From Parashewanella spongiae (lineage in GTDB: Bacteria > Pseudomonadota > Gammaproteobacteria > Enterobacterales > Shewanellaceae): DNA of 64,000 bases. Each line of letters begins with the position of its first letter. The stretch's first letter is position 1. Under the pieces are notes generated by a model. That model saw nothing but the letters and a program-made list of their open reading frames with translations, was not told the DNA's origin and did no database searches. Below are positions 43,361-53,313 of the stretch, one piece after another. The stretch is taken from the NCBI RefSeq assembly GCF_004358345.1, contig NZ_CP037952.1, positions 5,153,457-5,217,456 of the forward strand, given 5' to 3'. The translations under genes and the position numbers were made by a program.

Positions 43361-43651
43361 TTACGCAACAACAGCAAGAATGTCTGCTTCAGACATGATT
43401 AATACTTCTTTGCCATCTACTTTTTCTTTCTTAACGCCATAACCTTCGTTGAAGATAACAACGTCGCCGACTTGTACGTCCAATGCTTGAACCGTACCGT
43501 TTTCTAGAATGCGACCTTTACCAGTAGCCAAAACTTTGCCACGTGACGACTTTTCAGCAGCGCTGCCAGTCAATACAATACCGCCCGCTGATTTTGACTC
43601 TACTTCAAGCGGCTCAACAATAACGCGATCATGTAATGGACGAATATTCAT
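43361..43651 (-). CDS. groES: Co-chaperonin GroES
   Basis: 96-residue lid of the GroEL chamber. Starts [18 protein letters not shown]; mobile-loop region '[20 protein letters not shown]' and C-terminal 'EADILAVVA' are standard. First gene of the groESL operon with a sigma-32-type promoter about 120 nt upstream. Confidence 0.99.
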   Translation of the reverse strand: MNIRPLHDRVIVEPLEVESKSAGGIVLTGSAAEKSSRGKVLATGKGRILENGTVQALDVQVGDVVIFNEGYGVKKEKVDGKEVLIMSEADILAVVA

Positions 43652-43768
43652 TTATGGATTCTCCTGACGATTAATAGCCTATAGTTACAGGCAACTTATA
43701 CTATGTTCTTAGCCTTAAACACCTTGGTTTATCTTATAAAATAAGAATAGGCTGACTTGATGATTGAG

Positions 43769-43798
43769 ATATGGGGCCTGCCGTAAAAATACCAAGGG
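43769..43798 (-). promoter_or_regulatory. Sigma-32-type heat-shock promoter of groESL
   Basis: On the minus strand CCCTTGGT (43791-43798), a 14-nt spacer, then CCCCATAT (43769-43776). This matches the sigma-32 consensus CTTGAA-N14-CCCCATNT with two changes in the -35. No CIRCE inverted repeat is seen. Confidence 0.78.
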
Positions 43799-43982
43799 CT
43801 TGAAAATAAAAAAATTGGAAAATCAGCCCATAAAGGCTTTCCGTTTATTTTGATTCAAGCCATTGTGATGAAAACTTGTTAGAATTCTATTTATCATTAC
43901 CTGACTAATACCAATTATGCTCAGCCAAAGTTACTGTAGGCTAGTTTAGCGCATTGAACAATATAGTTACTATATCGTCATT

Positions 43983-44343
43983 ACAGATAGTTACTATATC
44001 GTCATACCAGCGTAGGCTGGTATCCAGTGGCTTTTCCAAGAAAAGAAAAAACACTAGGGGCTGTTTATCTTTCGTGATTATTTTTGCAGCGATAAATTGG
44101 TCGTTTTATACAAGACAGAGCTTGTGCGGTTTGGTATTCCAAATAAGCAAGCGATAACGCAGTAGAAATGACCAATTTACGCTGTCTTAGATGCTTTTGA
44201 GCGTTCACTGTTCTGTGTTGTAACCCGTTCACTTAGATGACTAAGCTTCACAGCTTACGCCTTGAACAGATAAACGCTCAAATAGCACAAAATTTAATCC
44301 TGAAAGATAAACAGCCCCTGGACTCCAGCCTACGCTGAAGTGA
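43983..44343. repeat. Palindromic repeat F (copy 2), split by MITE A
   Basis: ATACCAGCGTAGGCTGGTAT at the left and GACTCCAGCCTACGCTGAAG at the right are the halves of one F copy, as shown by the continuous copy at 61252-61344. MITE A copy 2 (44057-44318) sits at the TA between them. The rest of the groES-MATE gap (43652-44423) is the groES promoter and plain AT-rich DNA. Confidence 0.7.
44057..44318. mobile_element. MITE family A, copy 2
   Basis: GGGGCTGTTTATCTTTC to its complement, in the opposite orientation to copy 1. TA at 44055-44056; the right-hand TA has become TG. 262 bp. Confidence 0.82.
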
Positions 44344-44423
44344 CAGCAAAGTTAGCTGAGCTTTGTAGGTGATCAGGTATCCTTATGAGTCGTATTTTAT
44401 GGAACTTTAACCGATAGTCACTT

Positions 44424-45761
44424 ATGAAAGATAAACACGGATTGCTCAGTGCCCCTATCGGTCAAGTCTTGCTAAAACTAAGCCTACCTAATTTATTAGG
44501 TATTTTTACTGTGTTTGCATTTAATTTAGTGGATACGTTTTTCATCAGTCGCTTAGGGACTGTGCCACTGGCCGCCATCAGTTTTACTTTTCCTGTCACC
44601 CTCATCGTGATCAGTATCGCTATTGGAGTAGGTGCTGCTGTATCCACTAATTTAGGCCGCTTAATTGGCTCTGGCCAAGCCCCACATGCCCGAGTTTTTT
44701 TACATGATGCATTATTACTCAGCTTTCTAGTCGCCACTGGGCTTTGTTTGATCGGCAGCGCATCAATGCATTGGCTGTTTACTTTGATGGGCGCCAATGC
44801 CGAAAGCCTACCTTTAGTGAATGATTATTTGTTCATTTGGTATCTCGGCGCACCATTACTGGTTCTGCTCATGGTCGGAAACCAAGGACTAAGGGCCACT
44901 GGGGACACTCGCTCTCCTGCCATGATCATGACCATCAGCGCACTAATAAATTTAGTATTAGATCCATTGCTCATTTTTGGCATAGGCCCTTTTCCGCGCT
45001 TAGAAATGCAAGGCGCTGCTATTGCTAGCGTTATTTCTTGGATAGTGGCGATTGGTTTTTCAGGCCATTTGCTGATATTTAAACGAAAATTGGTTATTTT
45101 TGCTGAACATGACCGAGTGAGACTCAAGCAGAATTGGCAAAAGCTGGCTCACATTGCTCGTCCCGCTGCATTAATGTACCTCATTAATCCTTTAGCTAAT
45201 GCTGTGCTAATGATGATGCTCGCTCGAATCGATCATTCTTCGGTGGCCGCTTTTGGTGCTGGTACTCGCATTGAATCATTAGCCTTGATTGTTGTGATGG
45301 CCGTATCATCAAGTTTAGTGCCTTTTATTGCACAAAACTTGGGAGCTGGGCAACAGGAAAGAGCATCACAAGCTTTGCAGTTTTCTCTTAAATTTATTTT
45401 GCTATTTCAATGTATTCTTTATATTCCTCTGTTTATTTTTTCGATGCCACTCGCGCAGCTGTTTAGCTCCGATCCACAAGTCCTTAAATGGCTGAATTTT
45501 TATATTATCGCCTTGCCTTGCGCTTATGGTCCATTAGGTGTGGTGATGATTTTTGCTGCATCATTAAATGCTTACCACAAGCCCTTAAGCTCGTTAGTGA
45601 TTAACTTAAGCCGTCTTTTATTGCTGATGCTTCCACTGGCATTGCTGGGTTCGTACTTGGACGGGGTAAAAGGTTTACTATTGGCATTGCCAGTAACAAA
45701 CCTATTAATGGGAGGAGCATGCTTTGTGTTATCGAAACGGATTGAAGTTACAACTCAGTAA
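44424..45761 (+). CDS. MATE-family efflux transporter
   Basis: Inner-membrane Na+ or H+/drug antiporter with about 12 transmembrane helices in 445 residues. Starts 'LLSAPIGQVLLKLSLPNLLG' and shows the repeated MATE halves ('NLVDTFFISRLGTVPLAAIS' in the first, 'RIDHSSVAAFGAGTRIESLA' in the second), the 'NQGLRATGDTRSPAM' loop, and 'NLVLDPLLIFGIGPFPRLEM'. Substrate unknown. Alone between repeats. Confidence 0.92.
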   Translation: MKDKHGLLSAPIGQVLLKLSLPNLLGIFTVFAFNLVDTFFISRLGTVPLAAISFTFPVTLIVISIAIGVGAAVSTNLGRLIGSGQAPHARVFLHDALLLSFLVATGLCLIGSASMHWLFTLMGANAESLPLVNDYLFIWYLGAPLLVLLMVGNQGLRATGDTRSPAMIMTISALINLVLDPLLIFGIGPFPRLEMQGAAIASVISWIVAIGFSGHLLIFKRKLVIFAEHDRVRLKQNWQKLAHIARPAALMYLINPLANAVLMMMLARIDHSSVAAFGAGTRIESLALIVVMAVSSSLVPFIAQNLGAGQQERASQALQFSLKFILLFQCILYIPLFIFSMPLAQLFSSDPQVLKWLNFYIIALPCAYGPLGVVMIFAASLNAYHKPLSSLVINLSRLLLLMLPLALLGSYLDGVKGLLLALPVTNLLMGGACFVLSKRIEVTTQ

Positions 45762-45772
45762 CAGCGTTATCA

Positions 45773-45928
45773 TCACTCCGGCGAAGGGTGGAAACGAAGT
45801 AACGACAGTTTTTTATGTCGGTAACCTAGCGCCTTTTTCTTGTTTAGTGAAAGTAGCTGGTATGACAAAACACAAACCTTTTGTGTTAGTTCGCCCCAAG
45901 GGGCGAGGAATTAAACCCGAAGTGATTA
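45773..45928. repeat. Dispersed repeat H (copy 2)
   Basis: Matches 25688-25876 in the GAAACGAAGTAACGACAG core, the 'GACAAAACACAAACCTTTTG' stretch and the right end. A MITE C copy starts right after its ATTAA. Confidence 0.6.
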
Positions 45929-45931
45929 ACC

Positions 45932-46160
45932 TAAAAACACCAGTTGAACGCTGAGTATACGAGTAACTGTTTGAGCAATACGATGCTTTTATCATCATGG
46001 CTTTCATCCAATGAGTGAAATGCTCTACGCTCACAAGCTTGCTAAAATGACTGCTATCTGCGTTGTAACTTTTGCAAGTAGAATAACTACTTGCTGCAAG
46101 CTACGCCTAACTATCAGCCTTTTTTTCTACGCTTGAGAACGCAGTCAACTGATGTTTCTA
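45932..46160. mobile_element. MITE family C, copy 3
   Basis: CCTAAAAACACCAGTTGA to its complement, outer CC at 45930 and GG at 46162; flanks ATTAA/TTTAA (one mismatch in the 5-bp duplication). About 230 bp. A worn copy of family A (AACGCTCAAATAGCACAAAA ... CCCTA) follows at about 46165-46273. Confidence 0.8.
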
Positions 46161-46291
46161 GGTTTAATGCTTGTGAGCGCTCACGTAGATGACATAAGCT
46201 TCAATGCTCACTTCATAAACAAATAAACGCTCAAATAGCACAAAATTCAATCCTGAAAGCTCAACACCCTAGCCTTTTGAACTCACAGTTA

Positions 46292-46876
46292 TACCAATTA
46301 CAGTAATTAATCTCTCACTCAGCAAGAGATAAAGGTTTTCAGTAAAAGGCGCATATTCGAAGTACTATATTCCCTACGGCCGCCATACAAAACTGGCGTT
46401 CAACGCACTTAGGAACTGTCCCAAAATAACTTCCCTGTTTTGCTGTCGTTTATTTTTGAGCTTATACAAGGCGAAGAAAGTGTGGTGTAGTTACTCTACA
46501 TAAGCTTTCGACAACATAGTAGAAGCCAAAAATAAACACAGCCCAAAGGGTTACGCTTAAAATTGCCACTCTCTGCGTTACTCATTTTTCATTTAGAATA
46601 ACTAAACTTCATTCTTCGTGCCTTGATATTGACAATTTTAAGCAGTAACAAATCGGTAAGTTATTTTGAGACAGTTCCTTAGTACTTTTGTCAGGATAAT
46701 TCAAGAACGTGCAACGCAGTAATGGAAACCTTTAGCCTTGCCCTTCGGGAGCTTGTATGCGCAAAAAATACTTCACAAAATTATCTCAACGTAGATAACT
46801 ATGTTTTCACCAATTTCGTTTGTACTTTGTGCGCATACATAGCTCTGAGTTGAGCATTTAATTACTGTAATTGGTA
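46292..46876. mobile_element. MITE family D, copy 4, interrupted by MITE E
   Basis: TACCAATTACAGTAATTAA to its complement with TTA flanks (46289-46291 and 46877-46879). It is split by MITE E at CTTAG. The right-hand TTA duplication is the complement of the TAA stop codon of the metalloprotease gene that follows. Confidence 0.85.
46413..46677. mobile_element. MITE family E (265 bp, 5-bp CTTAG duplication)
   Basis: Ends GAACTGTCCCAAAATAACTT and its near complement, flanked by perfect CTTAG at 46408-46412 and 46678-46682. The D3 copy reads across the same place as CACTTAGTC, giving the empty site. Only one copy in the window. Confidence 0.85.
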
Positions 46877-49285
46877 TTATATCGGTGAACCAGGTGGCAT
46901 AGGTAATGGTTCGTTGATCAAATGAAACTCAGCATCGGTAAGTCCCTTATTAATACTATTTGCCAACCATTGAAAATGCGCGGCTTGATAATCATCGGCA
47001 CGTTTTGCCTTACGCTCTAATTGACTCACGGCGTATTGCAATCGTTCACTGAGTAGAGCTTGAATTTCTGGGGCGGTCTGTGGATCACGAACTGCTTGCA
47101 ACAGAGCATCAACCACAACCGCGTTAACTCGCATCCAAATACCTGTTTGAGTACCGGTTTTACGACGTTTTAGCAAAGTAGTATCGAGTAACTCATTGAT
47201 TAACTCCGAGACAGAAAGCTGCTCTCTATCTGCAATGTAAGCTTGGTTGACCCGATTCAGCCTTCTTGGCATCAATAGATTCGTCACGGTATGTCGACTT
47301 AATACTTCCGCCATGCCTAATTGATCTGGTAACACACCTAACCCTGACGCAAAGCTTTCCCTTGTCGCCCGATAATTACCAGATTTAGGAACTAGGTATT
47401 GAAGCACACTCACTGGCACTTCTAAAGACGAGGGCATAATTGTATTCAGCAGTGCATTGAGTGCAGCTTTTTGCTGCTCTGGCGCAACAAAATGCCAACT
47501 CGATGTTTTGTCTTGAACAAAACTGTAATTAGAACCACCAATTAATTTTGCAGCCGCATTGATTTGAAAACGTGTCAGCAGATAAATCGGCACAAAAGCA
47601 TCGGATAATTCACCTAGCGGCTGATCACCTAATAAAGCCCGATGATTAAAGCCTTCTATCGCCACTTTTCTCACTTGGCCTAAACGTATTAATTCAGCAA
47701 CCGCGTCACTGCCATTATCCCATAGGCTCGCATAAATTTGGCTTGCATCCTTTGCCCGCGAATCAGACTCGCCGATATAACTTAATCCTTGCTTTAATGC
47801 TGACTCAATTTGAAGCTGTTGCTGCTTAGCTGGATTTTGTCCGGCATCATATTCACCATAGCCATACTGAATTGTAAAATTATCCCACTCGCCAACACCC
47901 ACACTATAAGGTTGAGAAATATCAATTTTTCCTTGCTTTAAGGATATATATGGATGCGGATAATCCATCACCGACGCATTATCATTACTCGACGATGCAA
48001 AATTGTGATCAAGTCCGAGGGTGTGCCCTATTTCGTGTGCTGAAAGCTGACGAATACGTGCTAACGCTAAATCCATTGCAGCTTTATCTGCGGCCGTTCT
48101 ATCATTCCAACCCGCTGTTAACCCACGTGCTATTAGATGATCTTGTCTTACTCGTAAACTCCCTAAAGTCACATGACCTTTTAAAATTTCACCTGTACGA
48201 GGATCTGTGATAACCGAGCCATAAGACCAACCCCTTGTGGCTCGATGCACCCACTGAATCACGTTATATCGCATATCCTGAGGATCGGCACCTTCAGGGA
48301 GCATTTCCACTTGAAAGCCATTAATAAAACCTGCTTTTTCAAAGGCTTTTGACCACCAACGAGCGCCATCAAGTAAAGCTGATCGTATTGGCTCAGGCGC
48401 ACCTGAATCGAGATAGTAAACTATGGGTTCGATGACCTCTGAAGGCGCCGATCCCGGATTAATTTTTTTCAAGCGATGTCGCAGCAAGTGCCACTGTTGA
48501 ACGCTGTTTGTTATTGGTTGGGCATAATCGAGATAGCTATCAGACAAATAACCACTCATTGGATGATAGGTTCTTGGCGTATACCCAAGCTCTGGTAACG
48601 CAATGAACGAGTATCGCATCTTAATCGAGATAAAATTGGCGTCAGGTGTCACTTGTTTTGCATATTGCCCAGCTTGATTACCATTAAACGTCAATAAAAC
48701 ATCTACGTCTGAGTTTTTTTCGAAGGATTTCACTCCCTCAGGAATGATAAGTGACTTGTTTTTATCAAGTTGATAACTGCCTTGCTCAGTGTATTTAAGC
48801 GTGTCAATTACACCGTGTAAATCGTTAATGACTAAATCATTCATCATCACCAGTGTTTTTTTGCCGCTGAGTATTTTACTTCGCCAGAGTATTGATTCAG
48901 CAAATGCGTCTTTTACAGCCTCTTTTTCTGCGGTATTTTGAGTGTTAGCCCGATAGTTTGGGTTAAGCTGTCTAAGAATAGTGTAAGGCCCAAGGCGTTC
49001 AAATTGCACCAGCCTTGAGTTCCCCAGTTGACCACGATCTAAACCGATGTCATTTGAGCCAACCCCTTGGGGTAAACTTGTGACGAGTAAAAAAGGCTGA
49101 TTGAGTTGTTTCACTTCCATGAATAACTGACCAGAACTTTTGTCATAAACCCAGTCCATAAAACCATGAGCTTGCTGACTCGATACTATAATACTTGCAG
49201 TTTGATCAGTTTCAACTGTAGCTGCTTGGCTCATTATTGGATTCATCAATAATGAGAATGTCAGCGCAATACCGTAGGATTTCAT
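46877..49285 (-). CDS. Large secreted zinc-dependent metalloprotease (DUF5117/metzincin type)
   Basis: About 802 residues from the ATG at 49285, which has AAGGAGATAGG directly upstream and starts a signal peptide (MKSYGIALTFSLLMNP..SQAA). The extended zinc motif HEIGHTLGLDHN near residue 414 (HExxHxxGxxH, metzincin type) defines the protease. N-terminal 'GFMDWVYDKSSGQLFMEV' and C-terminal parts fit the DUF5117 and DUF4953 domains of this bacterial family. Its last codons and TAA run into MITE D, so the natural C-terminus may have been shortened. Probably periplasmic or outer-surface. Confidence 0.85.
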   Translation of the reverse strand: MKSYGIALTFSLLMNPIMSQAATVETDQTASIIVSSQQAHGFMDWVYDKSSGQLFMEVKQLNQPFLLVTSLPQGVGSNDIGLDRGQLGNSRLVQFERLGPYTILRQLNPNYRANTQNTAEKEAVKDAFAESILWRSKILSGKKTLVMMNDLVINDLHGVIDTLKYTEQGSYQLDKNKSLIIPEGVKSFEKNSDVDVLLTFNGNQAGQYAKQVTPDANFISIKMRYSFIALPELGYTPRTYHPMSGYLSDSYLDYAQPITNSVQQWHLLRHRLKKINPGSAPSEVIEPIVYYLDSGAPEPIRSALLDGARWWSKAFEKAGFINGFQVEMLPEGADPQDMRYNVIQWVHRATRGWSYGSVITDPRTGEILKGHVTLGSLRVRQDHLIARGLTAGWNDRTAADKAAMDLALARIRQLSAHEIGHTLGLDHNFASSSNDNASVMDYPHPYISLKQGKIDISQPYSVGVGEWDNFTIQYGYGEYDAGQNPAKQQQLQIESALKQGLSYIGESDSRAKDASQIYASLWDNGSDAVAELIRLGQVRKVAIEGFNHRALLGDQPLGELSDAFVPIYLLTRFQINAAAKLIGGSNYSFVQDKTSSWHFVAPEQQKAALNALLNTIMPSSLEVPVSVLQYLVPKSGNYRATRESFASGLGVLPDQLGMAEVLSRHTVTNLLMPRRLNRVNQAYIADREQLSVSELINELLDTTLLKRRKTGTQTGIWMRVNAVVVDALLQAVRDPQTAPEIQALLSERLQYAVSQLERKAKRADDYQAAHFQWLANSINKGLTDAEFHLINEPLPMPPGSPI

Positions 49286-49393
49286 CCTATCTCCTTGTTC
49301 GAGCCGATAAAGTCTCAACGCATGATTATTCATTTTCATGCGTTGTGTTCAATAAACCACCAGCATAGGGGGTTCAATCGACAAGTACAAGAC

Positions 49394-52300
49394 TCAAGGT
49401 TTTGTTTTCTTTATCCAATAAGCTAACGTTTCAAACAATTCAGGCAATACAATGGGTTTGGTGATGTGCGCGTTCATGCCTGCTGACAAACTTTTTTCTC
49501 TATCGCCAGACATGGCGTGGGCGGTCATGGCAATAATAGGTAAACGTTCACTATCATATTGCTCTCGTAATGCTTTCGCTGCTGTGAGACCATCCATGAC
49601 GGGCATCTGAATGTCCATAAGCACAGCATCATATTCACGGTTACTCACCATATCTAACGCTATTTGACCATTATCTGCGACATCAACGTCGTAATCTGCA
49701 CTCCTTAATAACTCCGAAGCCACTTGCTGGTTAATTAAATTATCTTCAACCAGTAAAATCAAGCCCTTATCTTCACGGCGTTCGACAACGGATTCAGGTA
49801 AAGTGATTAAAGTTTGTGGTTCGTCCGCGAATGCCGAAATAATTTCATCAAATAATGCAGAGGCTTTAAAAGGTTTTTGCAAGAAGGCATAAACTTTTAT
49901 TGTATCAACTTCATCTTGAAGCGGCTCTGCGGCATAAGCTGTCATCATGATGATCACAGGCATTTTATCAATACGACCTTCACTGAGCATTTTTTCCATT
50001 TCAGTGATCACCTGACCACCATGCATTTCAGGCATCATCCAATCTAGCAACAGTAAATCAACGGGGTCTTGAGTCAACTTATACAGAGCTTCAACACCGC
50101 TTTCGGCGGTTTCAACTTCAAAATGAAAATCGCGCATCAAGGTCGAGTAAATTTGCAAGGCCGTTGGGTTATCATCCACCACTAATGTTTTTAAATTATT
50201 GAGTTTTTCTGGAACTAAAAATGGTGGCGCTTGGTGTTCTTCTTCTATTTCAAAGCTCAAAGTAAAGCTGAAAGTACTGCCTGAGTTTTGTTCACTCTGC
50301 ACTTCCATCTTACCGCCCATCATAGAAACTAGATGCTGACTGATGGATAAACCAAGTCCAGTGCCGCCATATTTTCGGGTTGTAGAACCATCGGCTTGGG
50401 CAAACGCATCAAATAACTTCGATTGTTGTTCTTCATCAATACCAATACCAGTATCGCGCACCCAAAACTGCAACGTGATTCGGTGATCACGCTCACCTAC
50501 GTCTTCGCAGCCTAATTCAATTTCGCCGCTTTGCGTAAATTTCACCGCATTGGAAAGCAAGTTAATCAATATTTGCCCTAACCGCAGTGGATCGCCTTTT
50601 AACATTAATCCGGCTGTGACTGGCGCATACAACAGCATTTCTACGCCTTTTTCTTGTGCTTTTATCACATTTAGATCCAGCGCATGATCGAGCACTTTAT
50701 CAAGCGCAAACGGCACCTTTTCAAGTTCAAGCTTACCGGCTTCGATTTTTGAGAAATCGAGAATGTCGTTAATGATTCGAAGCAATGACTGGGCTGAGAA
50801 TCCCGCTTTAGATAAGTAATCTTGTTGCTGAACCGTAAGTTTGGTTCGTTTCGCCAATTCCAGCATACCAATTACCGCATTCATTGGAGTACGAATTTCA
50901 TGGCTCATATTCGCCAAAAATTCACTTTTATATAAATTCGCTGATTCAGCATCTTGCTTCGCTTCAAGCAGCGCCACTTCGTTGTATTTCTGACGACTGA
51001 TGTCTTTATGAGTACCAACCATTCGTCGCGGCTGATTATTGGCCGTAAACTCAACAACTCGTCCACGAGATAAAACCCAGTAATACTGATCGCCACTGCC
51101 CAACATTCTAAATTCAATTTCGTACACAGAGTCAGGCTGTGCGAGGTAGTTTCCGCGATATTCTTGCACACGCTGACGATCATCAGCATGGATCATGTCA
51201 TCAATGGTTGAAAGTAAGGCTGGGAATTCATTTGGCTCATAGCCAAGCATGGTGTAGTAAGCGGAATTACAGATAATCTGTTCGGAATCTAGATACCAAT
51301 CCCATAAACCATCCTCTACCGCATCCATGGCTAGATGATATCGCTCTTCTGATAAACGTAATTGCTCAGCCGATTCATATTCACGCGTCACATCGCGCCA
51401 TACCGCAATTAAACCAAGCAATTCACCACGACGATTATAAAATGGTAATTTAAGGGTATCGAGTAATACCGATTTACCCGCGAGTTGAACTTTTTCTTGA
51501 TAACGCAGTGGCACTTTATCTTCAAGAATTTGCTCGTCCTCGGCGCGAATCCGCTCTCCCAGTTCCGGATTTGTCATGGTATCAAGCGTCTGCCCAATCA
51601 ACTCGCTTTCGGTATAACCCAACATGCGCTCAGCGGCTTTATTGCAGCCTAAATATTTACCTTCTTTATCTTTAAAAATAATGGCTTCTGGAATTGAATC
51701 AATTAACGAGCGTAATAAGGCGTATTCACGTTCGCGTCGCTCAGTTGTTTCTTTTAGTTTTTCAGTTCGTAATGCCACTAATTTGTCTAAGCGTTTATTT
51801 TGCTCGGCAAGATGATGCGTGTACTGCTGATTTTCTTCAAAAATCCGACTCACCAACTGAAACCACGGCTCCCAACCTTGAGTCATTTTTGTAGGGACTT
51901 TCAGTGGCTGTTGTGAGCAGCCTTCTAAATGAGACAATAACTGCGATGCGGGATTCACAAAGGAGCGACGTGTTTGCCAATGCACAATGGTCACGAGCAC
52001 CGACAGCGCCAATACCACCAAAATGAAAGTTAGCTGTAATTTGTTCCATAAGTCACCGAACAACTCATCAGTACGTTGTAAATACAGCAATCGCCACGGA
52101 GTATTTTGTAAGGCAACGGAATGAATGTAGTAGCCATTTCGTATAAAACCTTCATGTGCCTCAAACAGTTCGGACTCTGATAAAGAATGCAGTTCAGCAG
52201 GAATACGCTGGCTGATGTGATATACCCGATTCAAGTCTGTTGAATCAATATCACTGTGGGACAGTACATTGTTATTTTGATCGAGCAAAATAACCGTACC

Positions 52301-53092
52301 CGGCATTTTGAAGTAAAGACGGATCTGTTTTGCTAATGACGCTAGTGTCATGTCTAAATTAATGGAGCCAATGAATTCGTCTTCTGAGTAGATGGGCGCA
52401 CCCACTGTGGTCAACAAGCCTTTATCGGTTGAGTCGACATAAGCGGGGCTCCAAAACACACTGCGCTGCGGGTTCATAACTGGGCCCGCCAATTGAAATT
52501 GTTTTTTATTGAGCAGTTCTTCTCGAAAATGCTGCTCGTCTGATGGCCACGGGTAATAGGACATCATTTTTCGTTTTGATATGTAATAAATGGCTGACGT
52601 TTTTGGAGCCGCGTCTTTGGCGACAGGGAATGATAACGATAACTCAAACAGCATTTCTAATTCTTGATAGAATGTATCGCTGCGCTTCTTTAACGTACCA
52701 GCCCCAGTAATACGTCCCATGTTAGTAAAAGGCTGGTCGCTTTTGGCATTGTCGGGCTCAAGGGTAAAAAATTGGCCACTTTCATTGAATTTCTCGTACT
52801 GTGGCAAATGATCTTTCCGTAATTGTTCACCACGTTGTAAGTGCCCAACGGCGACATTACGAAGGCTTTTCACCGCACGTATGCTGGACTCTAGCAATAA
52901 ATCTACTTGTAAGACATGTCGTTCGACCTGCTGATCTCGCATCTCCATTTTTTCAATTTTTTGCTTATCATAAGCAAGCCATGCAATTAACAACGCCATG
53001 ACTATCACACCTATGTAGGTGTAAAACACGGCTAAATTATAGTTTTTCTGTATCGGTGATTTTAATTGCTGCACTGGTTCACTTGGGTTCAT
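49394..53092 (-). CDS. Hybrid sensor histidine kinase with Cache, two PAS and two receiver domains
   Basis: 1232 residues. Order: TM helix about 21-43; periplasmic double-Cache sensor about 45-350; TM about 352-374; HAMP-like/coiled linker; PAS1 about 465-580 ('SLIDSIPEAIIFKDKEGKYL'); PAS2 about 595-715; HisKA with the phospho-acceptor H731 in 'MSHEIRTPMN'; HATPase_c about 790-955 ('VRDTGIGIDEEQ', 'GGTGLGLSIS'); receivers with D1017 ('LLLDWMMPEMHG') and D1160 ('LMDIQMPVMDG'). The output regulator and signal are unknown; no partner gene is adjacent. Phosphorelay would go H731 to a receiver and then to an external Hpt. Confidence 0.93.
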   Translation of the reverse strand: MNPSEPVQQLKSPIQKNYNLAVFYTYIGVIVMALLIAWLAYDKQKIEKMEMRDQQVERHVLQVDLLLESSIRAVKSLRNVAVGHLQRGEQLRKDHLPQYEKFNESGQFFTLEPDNAKSDQPFTNMGRITGAGTLKKRSDTFYQELEMLFELSLSFPVAKDAAPKTSAIYYISKRKMMSYYPWPSDEQHFREELLNKKQFQLAGPVMNPQRSVFWSPAYVDSTDKGLLTTVGAPIYSEDEFIGSINLDMTLASLAKQIRLYFKMPGTVILLDQNNNVLSHSDIDSTDLNRVYHISQRIPAELHSLSESELFEAHEGFIRNGYYIHSVALQNTPWRLLYLQRTDELFGDLWNKLQLTFILVVLALSVLVTIVHWQTRRSFVNPASQLLSHLEGCSQQPLKVPTKMTQGWEPWFQLVSRIFEENQQYTHHLAEQNKRLDKLVALRTEKLKETTERREREYALLRSLIDSIPEAIIFKDKEGKYLGCNKAAERMLGYTESELIGQTLDTMTNPELGERIRAEDEQILEDKVPLRYQEKVQLAGKSVLLDTLKLPFYNRRGELLGLIAVWRDVTREYESAEQLRLSEERYHLAMDAVEDGLWDWYLDSEQIICNSAYYTMLGYEPNEFPALLSTIDDMIHADDRQRVQEYRGNYLAQPDSVYEIEFRMLGSGDQYYWVLSRGRVVEFTANNQPRRMVGTHKDISRQKYNEVALLEAKQDAESANLYKSEFLANMSHEIRTPMNAVIGMLELAKRTKLTVQQQDYLSKAGFSAQSLLRIINDILDFSKIEAGKLELEKVPFALDKVLDHALDLNVIKAQEKGVEMLLYAPVTAGLMLKGDPLRLGQILINLLSNAVKFTQSGEIELGCEDVGERDHRITLQFWVRDTGIGIDEEQQSKLFDAFAQADGSTTRKYGGTGLGLSISQHLVSMMGGKMEVQSEQNSGSTFSFTLSFEIEEEHQAPPFLVPEKLNNLKTLVVDDNPTALQIYSTLMRDFHFEVETAESGVEALYKLTQDPVDLLLLDWMMPEMHGGQVITEMEKMLSEGRIDKMPVIIMMTAYAAEPLQDEVDTIKVYAFLQKPFKASALFDEIISAFADEPQTLITLPESVVERREDKGLILLVEDNLINQQVASELLRSADYDVDVADNGQIALDMVSNREYDAVLMDIQMPVMDGLTAAKALREQYDSERLPIIAMTAHAMSGDREKSLSAGMNAHITKPIVLPELFETLAYWIKKTKP

Positions 53093-53245
53093 GCAATAGC
53101 CATGCTTAATAAAAAATATTGCTTATGAGTCAATTATACTCATCACACGGTCGCTGTCACATTTGATAGACAAATAACCATTTGATCGTAAATAACTTTG
53201 GTACGGTGTAAATTTTATGAAAAGGACACAGAGAAGATATTAACC

Positions 53246-53280
53246 AAAAACGCCCTTAGTGATTACCAAGAGCGCTTTTT
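53246..53280 (-). terminator. Terminator of phoH-like gene
   Basis: On the minus strand CGCTCTTGG ... CTAAGGGCG (9 bp with G-U pairs) followed by TTTTTGG, about 35-65 nt past the stop. Confidence 0.72.
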
Positions 53281-53313
53281 ATTGATAAGCCTATTAAGAC
53301 TCGGTCATTTCGC

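Noticed and set aside
43652-43800. CIRCE-type inverted repeat sought before groES
   Set aside because: No TTAGCACTC-N9-GAGTGCTAA-like sequence; the sigma-32-type promoter explains regulation better.
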